The notes: generated by a model from the letters alone, not told the origin. DNA of 47,185 nucleotides from Fimbriimonadaceae bacterium (GCA_020850355.1 JADZEX010000090.1:1-47185); one strand, 5' to 3'. Positions 30,974-40,677 are shown, counted from the first letter of the stretch. Numbers and translations are program-made.

Positions 30974-33373
30974 ATGGCCGGTGGCGAGCAGGGCGGGCAG
31001 CACACGGTGGGCGACCTCCGCGCCAGGTTGGCCGCGTCCGACGCGGAACGGGCGCGCCTCCGCAGTGAGGTCGCACAGTATCGCGCGCTGGTTGAGCAGC
31101 AGACCGCGATGCTCGTGCGGCTGCGCCCCGACGGCACCATCGTCTACGCCAACCAGGCCTTTCAGAGTTACTTCGGGCGCGGCTGCGGCGGCTGCTACGA
31201 GGACCTGATCCACCGCGACGACCGCAGCTTCGTACGCACGCTGCTGGGCAGTCTGGAGCCCGATCATCCCACCGCGGAGTGCGAGCACCGCGTCAACGGC
31301 GCGGCCGCCTACGTCCGCTGGGTGCAGTGGACCCTGACCGCACTGTTCGGCGCCGACGGCGAGGTCGACGGCTACCAGGCCGGCGGGGTCGACTGCACGC
31401 TGCGGCGGCAGGCCGAGCAGGAACTGGCGCGGCTGGTCGACTTCACGTCAGCCGTCCTGGAGACCACCCCGGCGCTGGTCGTGGTGCTCGACCGGGCCGG
31501 GAAGATTGTGCGCTACAACCGGGCCACCGAGGAGTTCAGCGGCTATCGCTTCGCCGAGGTGCAGGGCCGCTTCTTCTGGGATATCGCCCTCCGGCCCGAC
31601 GACGCGGCGACCGGCCGGGCCAACTTCTGGGACGTGATCGCTGGCGGCCGGCCCTGGCACGGACCGCTCGACTGGCGCTGCCGCGACGGCGTCTGCCGCA
31701 CCGTCGACGTCTCGACCGCCACCCTCAATGAGGATGGCCGCACGCAGTACCTGCTGCTCGCCGGGCACGACATCTCGGCTCGCCTGGCCGCCGAGCAGGC
31801 CCTCCGCGAAAGCGAAGCGCGGTTCCGGGCGGTGCTCGAAGCCGCTCCCTTCGGGCTGCACCACTACCGTCTGGACGGCGAGCGGCTGACCTTTGTAGGC
31901 GCCAACCCGGCCGCCGACCACCTGCTCGGCGTCGATCACCAGCTTTTCCGCGGGCTGAGTCTCGAGGCGGCCTTTCCGCCGCTGGCGGCGACCAGCCTGC
32001 CGGCCGCGTACCGTGACGTGGTGCGCAGTGGCCGGCCGTTTCACGACAGCCAGGTGACCTACGACGACCGCGAGATCCGTGGCGCCTTCGATGTCCAAGC
32101 CTTCGCCACCGGGCCGCAGACGCTGGCCGTGATGTTTCGCGACATCACCGAGGAGGCTCGCGCCGCGGCCGCCGTGGCCGAAAGCGAAGCCCGCCTGCGC
32201 GCCATCTTCGACGCCAGCTCGGACGGCATCCTGGTCCTGCGGCAGGGGCTGGTGACCGCCGCCAACCCGGCGGCGGAGCGGCTCTTCGGGCGGGCGGCGG
32301 CCGATCTGTGCGGGCGACCCTGTGGCGAGCTATGTGGTGAACAGGGCGGCGGCGAGGCCGTCGTCGCCGCCCTGCGCAACGCGGCCAGCGAGGCGCAACG
32401 CTTCAGTTGGCAGGTCCTCCGGGCCGATGGCCAGGTGCGCTTGACCGAGGTTGTTGCGACGGGCGTCGAGCAACCGGGAGGCCCGGCGGTGCTGCTGGTG
32501 CTGCGGGCCCTGCGTGGCCGCGCCAGGCTGCGCGAGGTGCTGGTCAACATCGCCGGCGCGTTGACCGCCGAGACCGGCCCCGAGTTCTTCCGATCGCTGG
32601 CGCAGCAGGTGGGGCAGACGCTAGAGGCCACCGCGGTGCTGATCGCGGCCCGTCCGACGCCGGGCGACCGCTACCTGGAGACGGTCGGGGCCTGGGTGCG
32701 CGGCGAGCTGGTCAGCGACTTCAGCTACTCCTGGGCCGGCACCGCCAGCGAGCGCGCGCTGCTGGAGGGCGAGGTGGTCTGCGAACGCGACGCGCGCGCG
32801 CAGCACCCCGACGACCTGCTGCTGGAGCAGCTCGGGATCGACAGCTACCTCGGCCTGCGGCTGCTCGACAGCCAGGGCCAGGCGATTGGCGTGATCACCG
32901 CGCTGAGCGCCGCGCCGCTGGATGATGTCGCCTTCGCGCAGTCGCTGCTGCGGATCTTCGGCACCCGGGTGGCCGCCGAGATCGAACGGCTGCAGACGGT
33001 CGAGGCGCTGACCGCCCGCGAGGAGCTCTACCGGGCCTTGACCGACACGCTCCCCGAGATGGTCGCGCTCCGCCAAGGTCGGCACCTGCTCTACTGCAAC
33101 CCAGCCTGGCAACGGCGGCTCGGCACTTTCAACGGCGCCGCCAGCGACTCGGACTTCTGGCTGCAACGCCTCGCGCCGGCCGACCGCGCCCGCGTGAGTG
33201 GCTACGTCGCGGCCCGTGAGCGTGGCGAGTCGGCGCCGCGCGACTTCGAGTGCCAAATCCTGGACCGCAGTGAGCAGCCCTTCGGCGCGCGGGTGCAGGT
33301 CCTGCCAACTCTCTACCACGGTCAGGCGGCCTGGCTGCTGGTGGTCACCGAACGGCCCGCCGCCAACTCCTGA
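30974..33373 (+). CDS. Multi-PAS/GAF sensor protein without an output domain
   Basis: A 799-residue cytoplasmic protein with no transmembrane segment. A short coiled coil (about 10-40) leads to at least four PAS domains: MLVRLRPDGTIVYANQAFQSYFGR near 45, VVLDRAGKIVRYNRATEEFSGY near 175, a third near 290, and a fourth with DGILVLRQGLVTAANPAAERLFGR near 420. A GAF-type domain follows (about 530-690), and a final PAS-like domain (LPEMVALRQGRHLLYCNPAW) ends the protein. No histidine kinase, GGDEF, EAL or DNA-binding domain is present, so it must signal through a partner. ATG 30974 is chosen over an earlier in-frame codon because of GGGGCAGG upstream. A bidirectional hairpin and the Amt gene follow in convergent orientation. 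Confidence 0.87.
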   Translation: MAGGEQGGQHTVGDLRARLAASDAERARLRSEVAQYRALVEQQTAMLVRLRPDGTIVYANQAFQSYFGRGCGGCYEDLIHRDDRSFVRTLLGSLEPDHPTAECEHRVNGAAAYVRWVQWTLTALFGADGEVDGYQAGGVDCTLRRQAEQELARLVDFTSAVLETTPALVVVLDRAGKIVRYNRATEEFSGYRFAEVQGRFFWDIALRPDDAATGRANFWDVIAGGRPWHGPLDWRCRDGVCRTVDVSTATLNEDGRTQYLLLAGHDISARLAAEQALRESEARFRAVLEAAPFGLHHYRLDGERLTFVGANPAADHLLGVDHQLFRGLSLEAAFPPLAATSLPAAYRDVVRSGRPFHDSQVTYDDREIRGAFDVQAFATGPQTLAVMFRDITEEARAAAAVAESEARLRAIFDASSDGILVLRQGLVTAANPAAERLFGRAAADLCGRPCGELCGEQGGGEAVVAALRNAASEAQRFSWQVLRADGQVRLTEVVATGVEQPGGPAVLLVLRALRGRARLREVLVNIAGALTAETGPEFFRSLAQQVGQTLEATAVLIAARPTPGDRYLETVGAWVRGELVSDFSYSWAGTASERALLEGEVVCERDARAQHPDDLLLEQLGIDSYLGLRLLDSQGQAIGVITALSAAPLDDVAFAQSLLRIFGTRVAAEIERLQTVEALTAREELYRALTDTLPEMVALRQGRHLLYCNPAWQRRLGTFNGAASDSDFWLQRLAPADRARVSGYVAARERGESAPRDFECQILDRSEQPFGARVQVLPTLYHGQAAWLLVVTERPAANS

Positions 33374-33390
33374 GGCTGCCTCCCAACGAC

Positions 33391-33419
33391 CCCGTCGGCC
33401 GGACGGGCCGGCCGACGGG
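33391..33419. terminator. Bidirectional hairpin between convergent PAS and Amt genes
   Basis: CCCGTCGGCCGG (33391-33402) is exactly complementary to 33408-33419 with a 5-base loop. There is no clear T-tract on either side. It lies between two convergent stop codons (33373 and 33454), where a shared terminator is expected. Confidence 0.7.
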
Positions 33420-33453
33420 GTGGTCACCTGCGTTGCCCGTGTCGGGCTGGCGG

Positions 33454-35241
33454 TTACTCCAGGCTGCCGTGGCCCAGGAAGGCCGGGTAAGCGACCATCC
33501 CGACTTCCGGCAGGTCCAGGCCCTCCATCTCGTCCTCTGGCTTCGACCGGATGCCCATCAGCTTGTCCTGCACCTTGAAGAAGATGAAGGACATTCCGAA
33601 GGCCCAGACGATCACCACCACCGCGCCGATCAACTGCGCCACGAACTGGCTGGCGTCACCGTAGAACAGCCCCTTGACGGTGCCCTCGACGCCGTTCCAG
33701 CCGCCGCCGTAGGAGCCGTCGGCGAACAGCCCGAGGGCCAGGACGCCCCAGATGCCGTTGACGCCGTGGACCGCGAAGGCGCCGACCGGGTCGTCGACCT
33801 TCAGCTTGTGGTCCACAAAGACGACGGCCCAGCAGACCAGCAGGCCGGCGATGGCGCCGATGATCACGGCGTCGCGGGCGTTCACGAAGCCCGACGGCGC
33901 GGTGATCGCCACCAGCCCGGCGAGCAGGCCGTTGATGGCCATCGAGGGATCGGGGACGCCGTTCTTGGCCCAGGTGTAGAAGACCGCCGAACAGGCCCCG
34001 GCCGCACCGGCGAGCATCGTGACGGTGGCCACGATGGCCGCCCGCATCCCGCCGCCGCCGGACATCGCCAGGGTCGACCCGGGGTTGAACCCGAACCAGC
34101 CGAAGGCCAGGATGAAGCAGCCGATGAAGGCCATCGGCAGGTGGTGGCCCGGAATGGCGTTGGCCGAGCCGTCCTTGTTGTACTTCCCGATCCGCGGCCC
34201 GAGCACGATGGCGCCGGCCAGGCCGCACCAGCCACCGACCGCGTGCACTACGCCAGAGCCGGCAAAGTCGACGTAACCGTGGCCGATCCCGAAGTTGGCG
34301 CCGAGGTCGGCCAACCAGCCGCCGCCCCAGGCCCACATCGCGAAGATGGGGTAGAGGAAACAGGCCATGAAGAAGGCGTAGACGCAGAAGGCACTGAACT
34401 TCCAGCGCTCGGCCATCGCGCCGGTCGGGATCGTGCAGGCGGTGTCCATGAAGACCATCTGGAACAAGAACATCGCAAAGACGCCAACGTCGTAGACGTC
34501 ACCGCCTAGGAAAAAGCCCTTGGTGCCGAACAGCTCGAAGCCGCCGATGCTGAAGGGGGTGCCGTTGAGCACCGCCATGCCACCCAGCCCGGCGTTGCCG
34601 CCGCAACTGCCCATTTGCAGCGCGAAACCGCAGATCCAGTAGCCGATCAGGCCCAGCGAGTAGACCAGGAAGTTCATCAGCATCACGTGCGTCGCGTTCT
34701 TGGCCCGGCAGAAGCCGGTCTCGACGCACGCGAAGCCCGCCTGCATGAACATCACCAGGAACCCGGTGATCAGCACCCAGGTGAGGTTGATGGCGACTTT
34801 GTTCTGTCCGACCGAGTTGGCCAGCTTGGCGGCCAGCGGCTCCTTGGCCGACATCGCCTCGAGGTCGTCCGAAGTGGGCGAATCGGGACCGATCCCAAGG
34901 GCGTCGCTGGCCTTGCCAGTCTTGCTGCCGTCCGGATCCGGTACCGGCTCCGGCGCCTCGGCCGGCGGGTCGACCGGCGGCGCCGGCTCGGCAGCGCTGT
35001 CCGCCGGCGCGGAAGCTGTTGCACTGGCATCGTCCGAGGTCCCGCCAGCCGGCTCCGCGGCGGCGTCCTTGGCCGGCTCGGCCGGGACGTCCTTGGCCGG
35101 TTCCGCAGCCTTGGCCGGCTCGGCGGCCGGCGGGGTCTGGGCGAAGGCATCCTTCACCAAGGCCAACGAGACCCCCATCAGGAACGCCGCCAGGAGCATT
35201 GTCCCCGCGCGCCTGGGTTGTTGCATCCATCGCGTAATCAT
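33454..35241 (-). CDS. amt: Amt-family ammonium transporter with long N-terminal linker
   Basis: A 595-residue protein. After a signal peptide (LLAAFLMGVSLALVKDAFA) come about 110 residues rich in Ala, Pro, Glu and Asp with repeated AEPAKD motifs, then an ordinary Amt core of eleven or so helices. Recognisable elements: MQAGFACVETGFCRAKNATHV, FFMACFLYPIF, DFAGSGVVHAVGG, and FAVHGVNGIWGVL, the last two holding the two pore histidines. The C-terminal cytosolic tail ends with a short Glu/Asp-rich segment. Usual Amt proteins are about 400-450 residues. ATG 35241 is preceded by GGGAAGG; ATG 35226 is possible. No glnK gene is adjacent, so PII control, if any, acts from elsewhere. It may be regulated by nitrogen, but I saw no sigma-54 site. 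Confidence 0.93.
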   Translation of the reverse strand: MITRWMQQPRRAGTMLLAAFLMGVSLALVKDAFAQTPPAAEPAKAAEPAKDVPAEPAKDAAAEPAGGTSDDASATASAPADSAAEPAPPVDPPAEAPEPVPDPDGSKTGKASDALGIGPDSPTSDDLEAMSAKEPLAAKLANSVGQNKVAINLTWVLITGFLVMFMQAGFACVETGFCRAKNATHVMLMNFLVYSLGLIGYWICGFALQMGSCGGNAGLGGMAVLNGTPFSIGGFELFGTKGFFLGGDVYDVGVFAMFLFQMVFMDTACTIPTGAMAERWKFSAFCVYAFFMACFLYPIFAMWAWGGGWLADLGANFGIGHGYVDFAGSGVVHAVGGWCGLAGAIVLGPRIGKYNKDGSANAIPGHHLPMAFIGCFILAFGWFGFNPGSTLAMSGGGGMRAAIVATVTMLAGAAGACSAVFYTWAKNGVPDPSMAINGLLAGLVAITAPSGFVNARDAVIIGAIAGLLVCWAVVFVDHKLKVDDPVGAFAVHGVNGIWGVLALGLFADGSYGGGWNGVEGTVKGLFYGDASQFVAQLIGAVVVIVWAFGMSFIFFKVQDKLMGIRSKPEDEMEGLDLPEVGMVAYPAFLGHGSLE

Positions 35242-35515
35242 CGGTGCTTGCCTTCCCTTAACTGCCGGGCCCGCCACCTGGTGGCCCCTGGCCGCCGACC
35301 GTCGGTCGCAGCGCGGCGCCCGCAGTACCGCTAATCTACCGAGCCTGCATTGCTGATTGATTTCGGGCTGGTCAAAGCTCCTCGCCTCGAAACGAAACAA
35401 TGCGGCGGGCGGACATCGCGGCGAAACCTGCTCGCACGGGGCGCTGGCGGGTCGTCACCGGCCGCCGGGCGGTCGTGGCGTCAGGCTTGCAGGTGGCCCG
35501 GCGGTGAGGTGTGGC

Positions 35516-36991
35516 ATGGGATTGACGGCTGCGGCGCGGTGGCGAGTGGTGGCGGCGTGGCAGGCGATCCGGCCGGTCACCACGCGCCTGCCCTTCAAGT
35601 ACGGCGCGGCGGTGCTGACCAAGGTGCCGGTGCTGCACCTCGGCCTGCGGCTGGAGGGGCCCCGCGGGCAGCAGGCGACCGGCTACAGCGCCGACTGCCT
35701 GCCGCCGGGCTGGTTCGATAAGCGGCCGGGCCGGACTCTCCGCGATGATGTCGCCTCGCTGCTGTTCACCGTCGACCAGGCGGTGGCCACGGCGCTCGCG
35801 GCCGAGCCACGCACCGCCTTCGAGCACTGGCTGGCGGCCTACCACGCGGTCCGCCGAGTCGGCCTGGCGCGGGGCGAGACGCCGCTGACCTGTGGCTTCG
35901 GGCCGGCGCTGCTGGAACGGGCGCTGCTCTGCGCCCTGGGCCGCGCCGCCGGCTGCGAGTTCCACCAGACCCTCCGCACCAACCTCGCCGGACTCGACTT
36001 CGCCGCGCTCAACTCGCTGCTCGGCAGCCTGACCCCAGAGCGAGTGCTGGCGGTCGACCCGCTCGAGACGATTGGCGTGCGGCAGACCATCGGGCTGCTC
36101 GATCCGCTGACCCCTGCCGACCAGCCGCCCGGCAGCCGCCTCGGCGACGGCCTGCCCGAGACCCTCGAGGAGTACCTCCTGGTGCGCGGCCTGCGCTACC
36201 TCAAGATCAAGGTCGGCGGCCAACTTGACCGCGACCTCGACCGGCTGCGGACCATCGCCCGGCTGATCGACCTGCACGTCCCCGCCCGCTGCGTCGTCAG
36301 CCTCGACGGCAACGAGCAGTACCAGAGCCTCGGCCAACTGGCCGTCCTGCTCACCGCGATCCAGGCCGACCCCGCGCTGCAGCGCCTCTGGGCCGGGATC
36401 GAGTACGTCGAGCAGCCACTCACCCGCGACCGCGCGCTGGCCCCCGCGCTGCTCGCCGACTTACCCGCCATCAGCGCCCTGAAGCCGGTGATTGTCGACG
36501 AGAGCGATGACAGCCTGGAAACGTTCCCGCGGGCGATTGAGCTGGGTTACCGTGGTATTTCGGTGAAGAACTGCAAGGGCGTCAGCAAGGCCTTGCTGAA
36601 CACGGCGCTGGCGGCCTGGCATAACGCCCAGCGGCGCGAGTCGCGCTACTTCCTGACGGGTGAAGACCTCATGAACACGGCGGTCGTGCCGGTGCAGCAG
36701 GACCTCTGCACGGCGATGTCGCTGGGGCTCTCGCACGTCGAGCGGAATGGGCACCACTACGTTCGTGGCCTGGACCACCTCTCGCCCGATGAGACGGCGA
36801 GCTGCCTCCGCGACCATGCCTCGCTCTACGAGCCGCTGCCGCCGCACAGCGGGCAGCTTCGGATCTGTGACGGCCTGCTCGACGTGCGGTCGCTACGCTG
36901 CATCGGCTACGGGGTGGCCGGCGAGCCCGACTGGGGCTGGCTGACCCCCCGCGAGCAGTGGCGCTACGAGGATCTCGGCCTCAGCGACTGA
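35516..36991 (+). CDS. Enolase-superfamily (mandelate racemase / muconate lactonizing-like) enzyme
   Basis: A 491-residue protein. The C-terminal barrel has the superfamily signature set: KIK at 230-232, Asp264 in SLDGNEQY, Glu299 in EYVEQP, Asp328-Glu329 in IVDESDD, and Lys351 in ISVKNCKG. The Lys pair and three acidic metal ligands support a Mg-dependent alpha-proton abstraction. It is longer than typical family members (about 370), mainly in the N-terminal and C-terminal parts. No function can be named; sugar-acid dehydratases or racemases would fit the glycan genes upstream. GAGGTG precedes ATG 35516. It is convergent with argH, overlapping its 3' end by 11 bases. Confidence 0.83.
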   Translation: MGLTAAARWRVVAAWQAIRPVTTRLPFKYGAAVLTKVPVLHLGLRLEGPRGQQATGYSADCLPPGWFDKRPGRTLRDDVASLLFTVDQAVATALAAEPRTAFEHWLAAYHAVRRVGLARGETPLTCGFGPALLERALLCALGRAAGCEFHQTLRTNLAGLDFAALNSLLGSLTPERVLAVDPLETIGVRQTIGLLDPLTPADQPPGSRLGDGLPETLEEYLLVRGLRYLKIKVGGQLDRDLDRLRTIARLIDLHVPARCVVSLDGNEQYQSLGQLAVLLTAIQADPALQRLWAGIEYVEQPLTRDRALAPALLADLPAISALKPVIVDESDDSLETFPRAIELGYRGISVKNCKGVSKALLNTALAAWHNAQRRESRYFLTGEDLMNTAVVPVQQDLCTAMSLGLSHVERNGHHYVRGLDHLSPDETASCLRDHASLYEPLPPHSGQLRICDGLLDVRSLRCIGYGVAGEPDWGWLTPREQWRYEDLGLSD

Positions 36992-38462
36992 GCGCCGCGG
37001 CGACCAGTCGGGCGGTCTCGTCGCGGGCGGCGCTGACCGCGGTCACCCGCTGCCGCCAGTCGGCCCGCGCCGCCGCCAGCGCGGTCTGGTAGCCGGCGAT
37101 CAGGCGCGCCGTCTCGCCCGGGGCGGGTCCGCCCTGGCTGGCCTGCCGCTCGACCCCCTGCAAGGGGTCCAACACGGCCGCCACTTCGGCGGCGCTTGCC
37201 GCGATGCCGGCGCCGGCGAGCTGGGCCACCACCTCGGCGGTGGCGGTCAGGGTGCAGCCCTGGCGGGTGAACTCGCCGACCAGCCGGCCGACGATTTCGT
37301 GGGCTTGCCGGAACGGCACGTCGCGCGCCGCCACCAGCCAGTTGGCCAACTGCGTGGCGGTCGCGAAGTTGGCGTCGACCATCGCGCGCATCCGCTCCGG
37401 GCGCAAGGTGATGCTGCCGAGGGCGCCGGTCAGCACCCGCAACGCGCCGTGGACCTGGTCGAGGGCGTCCCAGACCGGGGGCTTGTCCTCCTGCAGGTCG
37501 CGGCTGTAGCCCAGGCTGACCGACTTCAGCACCGTCAGCAGTTGCACCAGGTCGCCAATCACCCGGCCGGCCTTGCCCCGCGTCAGTTCGGCGCAGTCGG
37601 GGTTCTTCTTCTGCGGCATGATGCTCGACCCGCTGGTGAAGGCGTCGGCCAGCTCCAGCAGCCCGAACTCGTGGCTGCTGAACCAGACCAGCTCCTCGCC
37701 GAGCCGGCTCAGCGCAACCATCAGCAGCGTCAGCGCCGACAGCGCCTCGGCCAGGAAGTCGCGCGCCGAGGTGGCGTCCAGAGCGTGTTCCAGCACGGCG
37801 TCGAAGCCGAGCAGGCGGGCGCTGTACTCGCGGTCCGTGCGCAGATCGGTGCCGGCCAGCGCACAGGCGCCGAGCGGTGAGGTGTTGAGGTTGCGGTAGG
37901 CGGCCTGCAGGCGACGCAGGTCGCGCAGCCAGCCGGCGACATGTGCCGAGAGCCAGTAGCCGGCGGTGATCGGCTGGGCGTGCTGCGAATGCGTGTAGCC
38001 CGGCATCACCGTGCGAGTGTGCTGCGCGGCCAGCGCCAGGGTGGTCGTGGCCAGCTCCAGCAGGGCGTCCTCGACGCTTAGCAGGCGGGCGCGGACGTAC
38101 AGGCGGCAGTCGGTGAGCACCTGGTCGTTGCGGCTGCGGGCGGCGTGCAGGCGCCCGCCGAACTCGGCGCCGGCGCCCTGAATCAGGTAGGTCTCGACGT
38201 TCATGTGAACGTCTTCCAGCTCTGCCCGCATCACGAATGAGCCCCGCTCGTGATCGGCGCGGGCGCGCTCCAGCCAGTGCAGGATGGTCGCCAGCGCGGC
38301 GTCGTCGAGGTGGCCGCAGCGGTGCAGCATCAGGGCATGGACCTGGCTGCCCCAGATATCCTCGGCGATCATCCGCGCGTCGACCGCCAGGGACTCGGTG
38401 TAGGCGGCCATGCTGGCGGCCATGTTGCCGGCGAAGCGGCCGGCCCAGGGATTGCTGCTCAC
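36981..38462 (-). CDS. argH: Argininosuccinate lyase
   Basis: A 493-residue enzyme of the aspartase/fumarase superfamily that splits argininosuccinate to arginine and fumarate, the last step of arginine biosynthesis. Signatures: NPWAGRFAG at the N-terminus, AARSRNDQ (108-114), GYTHSQHAQP (155-164, holding the catalytic His) and GSSIMPQKKNPD (278-289), the flexible catalytic loop. It is slightly longer than usual (about 460). The start is GTG 38462 with GGAGCGAGG upstream. No argG or other arg gene lies nearby. It overlaps the enolase-superfamily gene tail by 11 bases in convergent orientation and is divergent from the TPR gene. Confidence 0.95.
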   Translation of the reverse strand: MSSNPWAGRFAGNMAASMAAYTESLAVDARMIAEDIWGSQVHALMLHRCGHLDDAALATILHWLERARADHERGSFVMRAELEDVHMNVETYLIQGAGAEFGGRLHAARSRNDQVLTDCRLYVRARLLSVEDALLELATTTLALAAQHTRTVMPGYTHSQHAQPITAGYWLSAHVAGWLRDLRRLQAAYRNLNTSPLGACALAGTDLRTDREYSARLLGFDAVLEHALDATSARDFLAEALSALTLLMVALSRLGEELVWFSSHEFGLLELADAFTSGSSIMPQKKNPDCAELTRGKAGRVIGDLVQLLTVLKSVSLGYSRDLQEDKPPVWDALDQVHGALRVLTGALGSITLRPERMRAMVDANFATATQLANWLVAARDVPFRQAHEIVGRLVGEFTRQGCTLTATAEVVAQLAGAGIAASAAEVAAVLDPLQGVERQASQGGPAPGETARLIAGYQTALAAARADWRQRVTAVSAARDETARLVAAALSR

Positions 38463-38564
38463 GCCTCGCTCCCGCCCGCGAAGGGGCGCCGCGGCCGGTG
38501 GCGAAGATCACCGCGGCCGGCGGCATGATACCACGCGCCGCGGTCGGGCCAACCTGGAGCGACG

Positions 38565-39548
38565 ATGCGACGACGGGAGTGGCTGGCGCTGGCCCTGCTG
38601 GGACGCCCGGCCGCGGCCTGTCTGTGGGATCGCGACACCCTGGCCGCCGAGGCCGCCGGCCTGCCCGGGGTCTGGGAGGCGATCAGCGGGCTGTACCCGC
38701 GCCACACCCGCGAGTACTACCAGCAGCGGCGCGACACGGTTGGCGCCGAACCCACCACGCCGACGGCCTTCGACGACCTGGCGGTGGCGGTCGAACGCCT
38801 CGGCGACCCGCGGCGGGCGGCCAGCCTGATGGTCGAGAAGGAGCGCCGCTGGCCGGGCCAGTACACCACCTGGGCCAACTACGGTACCTTCCTGGCCCAC
38901 GCCGGTCGCCTCGACGAGGCGGCCGTGGCGCTGGAGCGGGCGCTGGCGATCAACCCGCAGGCCCACTTCGGGCGGGAACGGTACCAACTGCTCGCGGTGC
39001 GCTACTTCCTCGACGCGCAGCGCCACCCCGCGGTGCTGACGTCGCGCTGCTGCCTCGGCTTCGAGTTCAGCGAGCGGCTTGGCGAGGCCTTCCGGCTGAG
39101 CGCCCCGCGCGAGCTCGATGACCGCACGCGCCCGACGCAGCAGCGGCATGTGCTGGAGCGGCTGAACCTGCAGCCCGACGTCTACGACGGCCTGATCGGC
39201 ATGATGGTGATCGCGCAGCAGGATCCCCCCGAGTTCTACTACGTGCTCGGCGAGTTGCTGGCGGCGCGCGGCGACCGGCGGATGGCCTGGCACGCCTACC
39301 AGCGGGCCTACGATCTGGAGCACCCCCGCAGCGCCGATCTGCCGCTCTACCAAGACGAGGTCCGCCGCGCGCTCGACCGGCGGCAGCAGGACGAGTTGAC
39401 GAAGCCCCGTCACTGGGCCTGGCGGCGCCGCGTGCTGGCCTGGGTCGACGCTTACCAGACCTGGGAGCGGGAGCTGCTGCGCAGCGGCGGCGACCCCAAC
39501 GACCCGGCGCGCCGGGCCGAGTTCGACGAAGCCCATCCGAAGCCCTGA
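38565..39548 (+). CDS. TPR-like protein
   Basis: A 327-residue protein with a short hydrophobic N-terminus (MRRREWLALALLGRPAAACLW), which may be a weak signal. Residues about 55-140 contain TPR-type helices (FDDLAVAVERLGDPRRAASLM and TTWANYGTFLAHAGRLDEAAVALERALAINPQ), and another near 225-255 (EFYYVLGELLAARGDRRMAWHAYQRAYDLE). Such proteins mediate protein contacts. The context gives no partner, though the next gene, an OppF-like ATPase, starts 8 bases after the stop, so they are co-transcribed. CTGGAGCGACG precedes ATG 38565. Confidence 0.78.
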   Translation: MRRREWLALALLGRPAAACLWDRDTLAAEAAGLPGVWEAISGLYPRHTREYYQQRRDTVGAEPTTPTAFDDLAVAVERLGDPRRAASLMVEKERRWPGQYTTWANYGTFLAHAGRLDEAAVALERALAINPQAHFGRERYQLLAVRYFLDAQRHPAVLTSRCCLGFEFSERLGEAFRLSAPRELDDRTRPTQQRHVLERLNLQPDVYDGLIGMMVIAQQDPPEFYYVLGELLAARGDRRMAWHAYQRAYDLEHPRSADLPLYQDEVRRALDRRQQDELTKPRHWAWRRRVLAWVDAYQTWERELLRSGGDPNDPARRAEFDEAHPKP

Positions 39549-39555
39549 GGTGTCC

Positions 39556-40518
39556 ATGAGCGACGTGCTGCTGACGGTCGAGGATCTTCGGGTGACCTAC
39601 CGCGGGCGTGACGACGGCGCTCCGTTGCGGGCGGTCGACGGGGTCAGCTTCGAGCTCCGGGCGGGGCAGACCCTCGGCCTGGTTGGCGAAAGCGGCTGCG
39701 GCAAGAGCACCACCGGCCGGGCGATTCTGCGGCTGGTGCGGGCCGCCGGTGGGGCCTGTCGTTTCGCGGGTGACGACGTCCTGCGCTTCGACGCTCGTCG
39801 GCTGCGCGCGTTTCGCAGCGAGGCCCAGATCGTTTTCCAGGACCCTTTCAGCAGCCTCAACCCGCGCTTCACGGTGCTGCAGACCCTGGCCGAGCCGCTG
39901 CTGTTGCACCGCCGCTGCGGCCGCTCGGGCGTGCGGGTGCGGGTGGCCCAGTTGCTGGAGCGGGTCGGCCTCGACCCGGTCTGGCTGCACCGCTACCCGC
40001 ACGAGTTCAGCGGCGGGCAACGCCAGCGGCTGGGCATCGCGCGGGCCCTGGCGGTCGAGCCGCGACTGATCGTCTGCGACGAGCCCCTCTCGGCGCTCGA
40101 CGTCACGGTGCAGGCGCGGATCGTTAACCTGTTCCAGGACCTGCAGCGCGACCTCGGGGTGGCCTATCTGTTCATCAGCCACGACCTCAGCGTGGTGCGC
40201 CACCTGTCGCACGAAGTGGCCGTGATGTACCTCGGCCGGCTGGTCGAACAAGGTCCCGCGGCGGCGGTCTACCAGGACCCGCAACACCCCTACACCCGCG
40301 CCCTGCTGGCGGCGGTGCCAGTCCCCGACCCGGCGGTGCGCCGCGAGCGCCTGCCACTCGGCGGCGACGTGCCCTCGGCCGCAGCAATGCCCCCCGGCTG
40401 CCGCTTCCATCCCCGCTGCCCCCTCGCCACCGCCCGCTGCGCCCGCGACGAGCCCACCCCCCGCCCCGTCGCCGGGCGCCAGGTCGAGTGCTGGGAGGCC
40501 GGCCCACCACCGGCCTGA
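39556..40518 (+). CDS. Oligopeptide/dipeptide ABC transporter ATPase (OppF/DppF-like)
   Basis: A 320-residue ATPase. Walker A is GESGCGKST (44-52), the Q-loop is VFQDPFSSLNP, the signature motif is SGGQRQR (152-158), and Walker B is LIVCDEPLSALD (171-182). After the ATPase core comes the OppF/DppF C-terminal extension with a cluster-type CxxxxRCxxx pattern (PPGCRFHPRCPLATARC). It would energise peptide or similar solute import with an OppD partner and OppB/C permeases, none of which is in the window. ATG 39556 is chosen with GAGGTG upstream; a GTG at 39550 is the alternative. The long gene-free tract with an intrinsic terminator follows. Confidence 0.92.
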   Translation: MSDVLLTVEDLRVTYRGRDDGAPLRAVDGVSFELRAGQTLGLVGESGCGKSTTGRAILRLVRAAGGACRFAGDDVLRFDARRLRAFRSEAQIVFQDPFSSLNPRFTVLQTLAEPLLLHRRCGRSGVRVRVAQLLERVGLDPVWLHRYPHEFSGGQRQRLGIARALAVEPRLIVCDEPLSALDVTVQARIVNLFQDLQRDLGVAYLFISHDLSVVRHLSHEVAVMYLGRLVEQGPAAAVYQDPQHPYTRALLAAVPVPDPAVRRERLPLGGDVPSAAAMPPGCRFHPRCPLATARCARDEPTPRPVAGRQVECWEAGPPPA

Positions 40519-40634
40519 GCGAGCCGCCCCCACCGCGAGCAGGATGCCCATCGGCCGGGGCGGGCGAGGCCCGGTAGCGGCAACCCTGGCGCTTGCCGCC
40601 GAGGGCGACCACCCCCGCGGACCGGCGGCGAAAC

Positions 40635-40677
40635 AAGGGTCAGGACTATTGGTACCCCAATGGTCCTGACCCTTTTT
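40635..40677 (+). terminator. Strong 18-bp hairpin with T-tract
   Basis: The arm AAGGGTCAGGACTATTGG (40635-40652) pairs with 40657-40674 apart from one wobble, with the 4-base loop TACC, and TTTTT overlaps the 3' side. It is a good intrinsic terminator for the OppF-like gene 117 bases upstream. A second copy at 40905-40948 has an additional mismatch. Confidence 0.8.
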
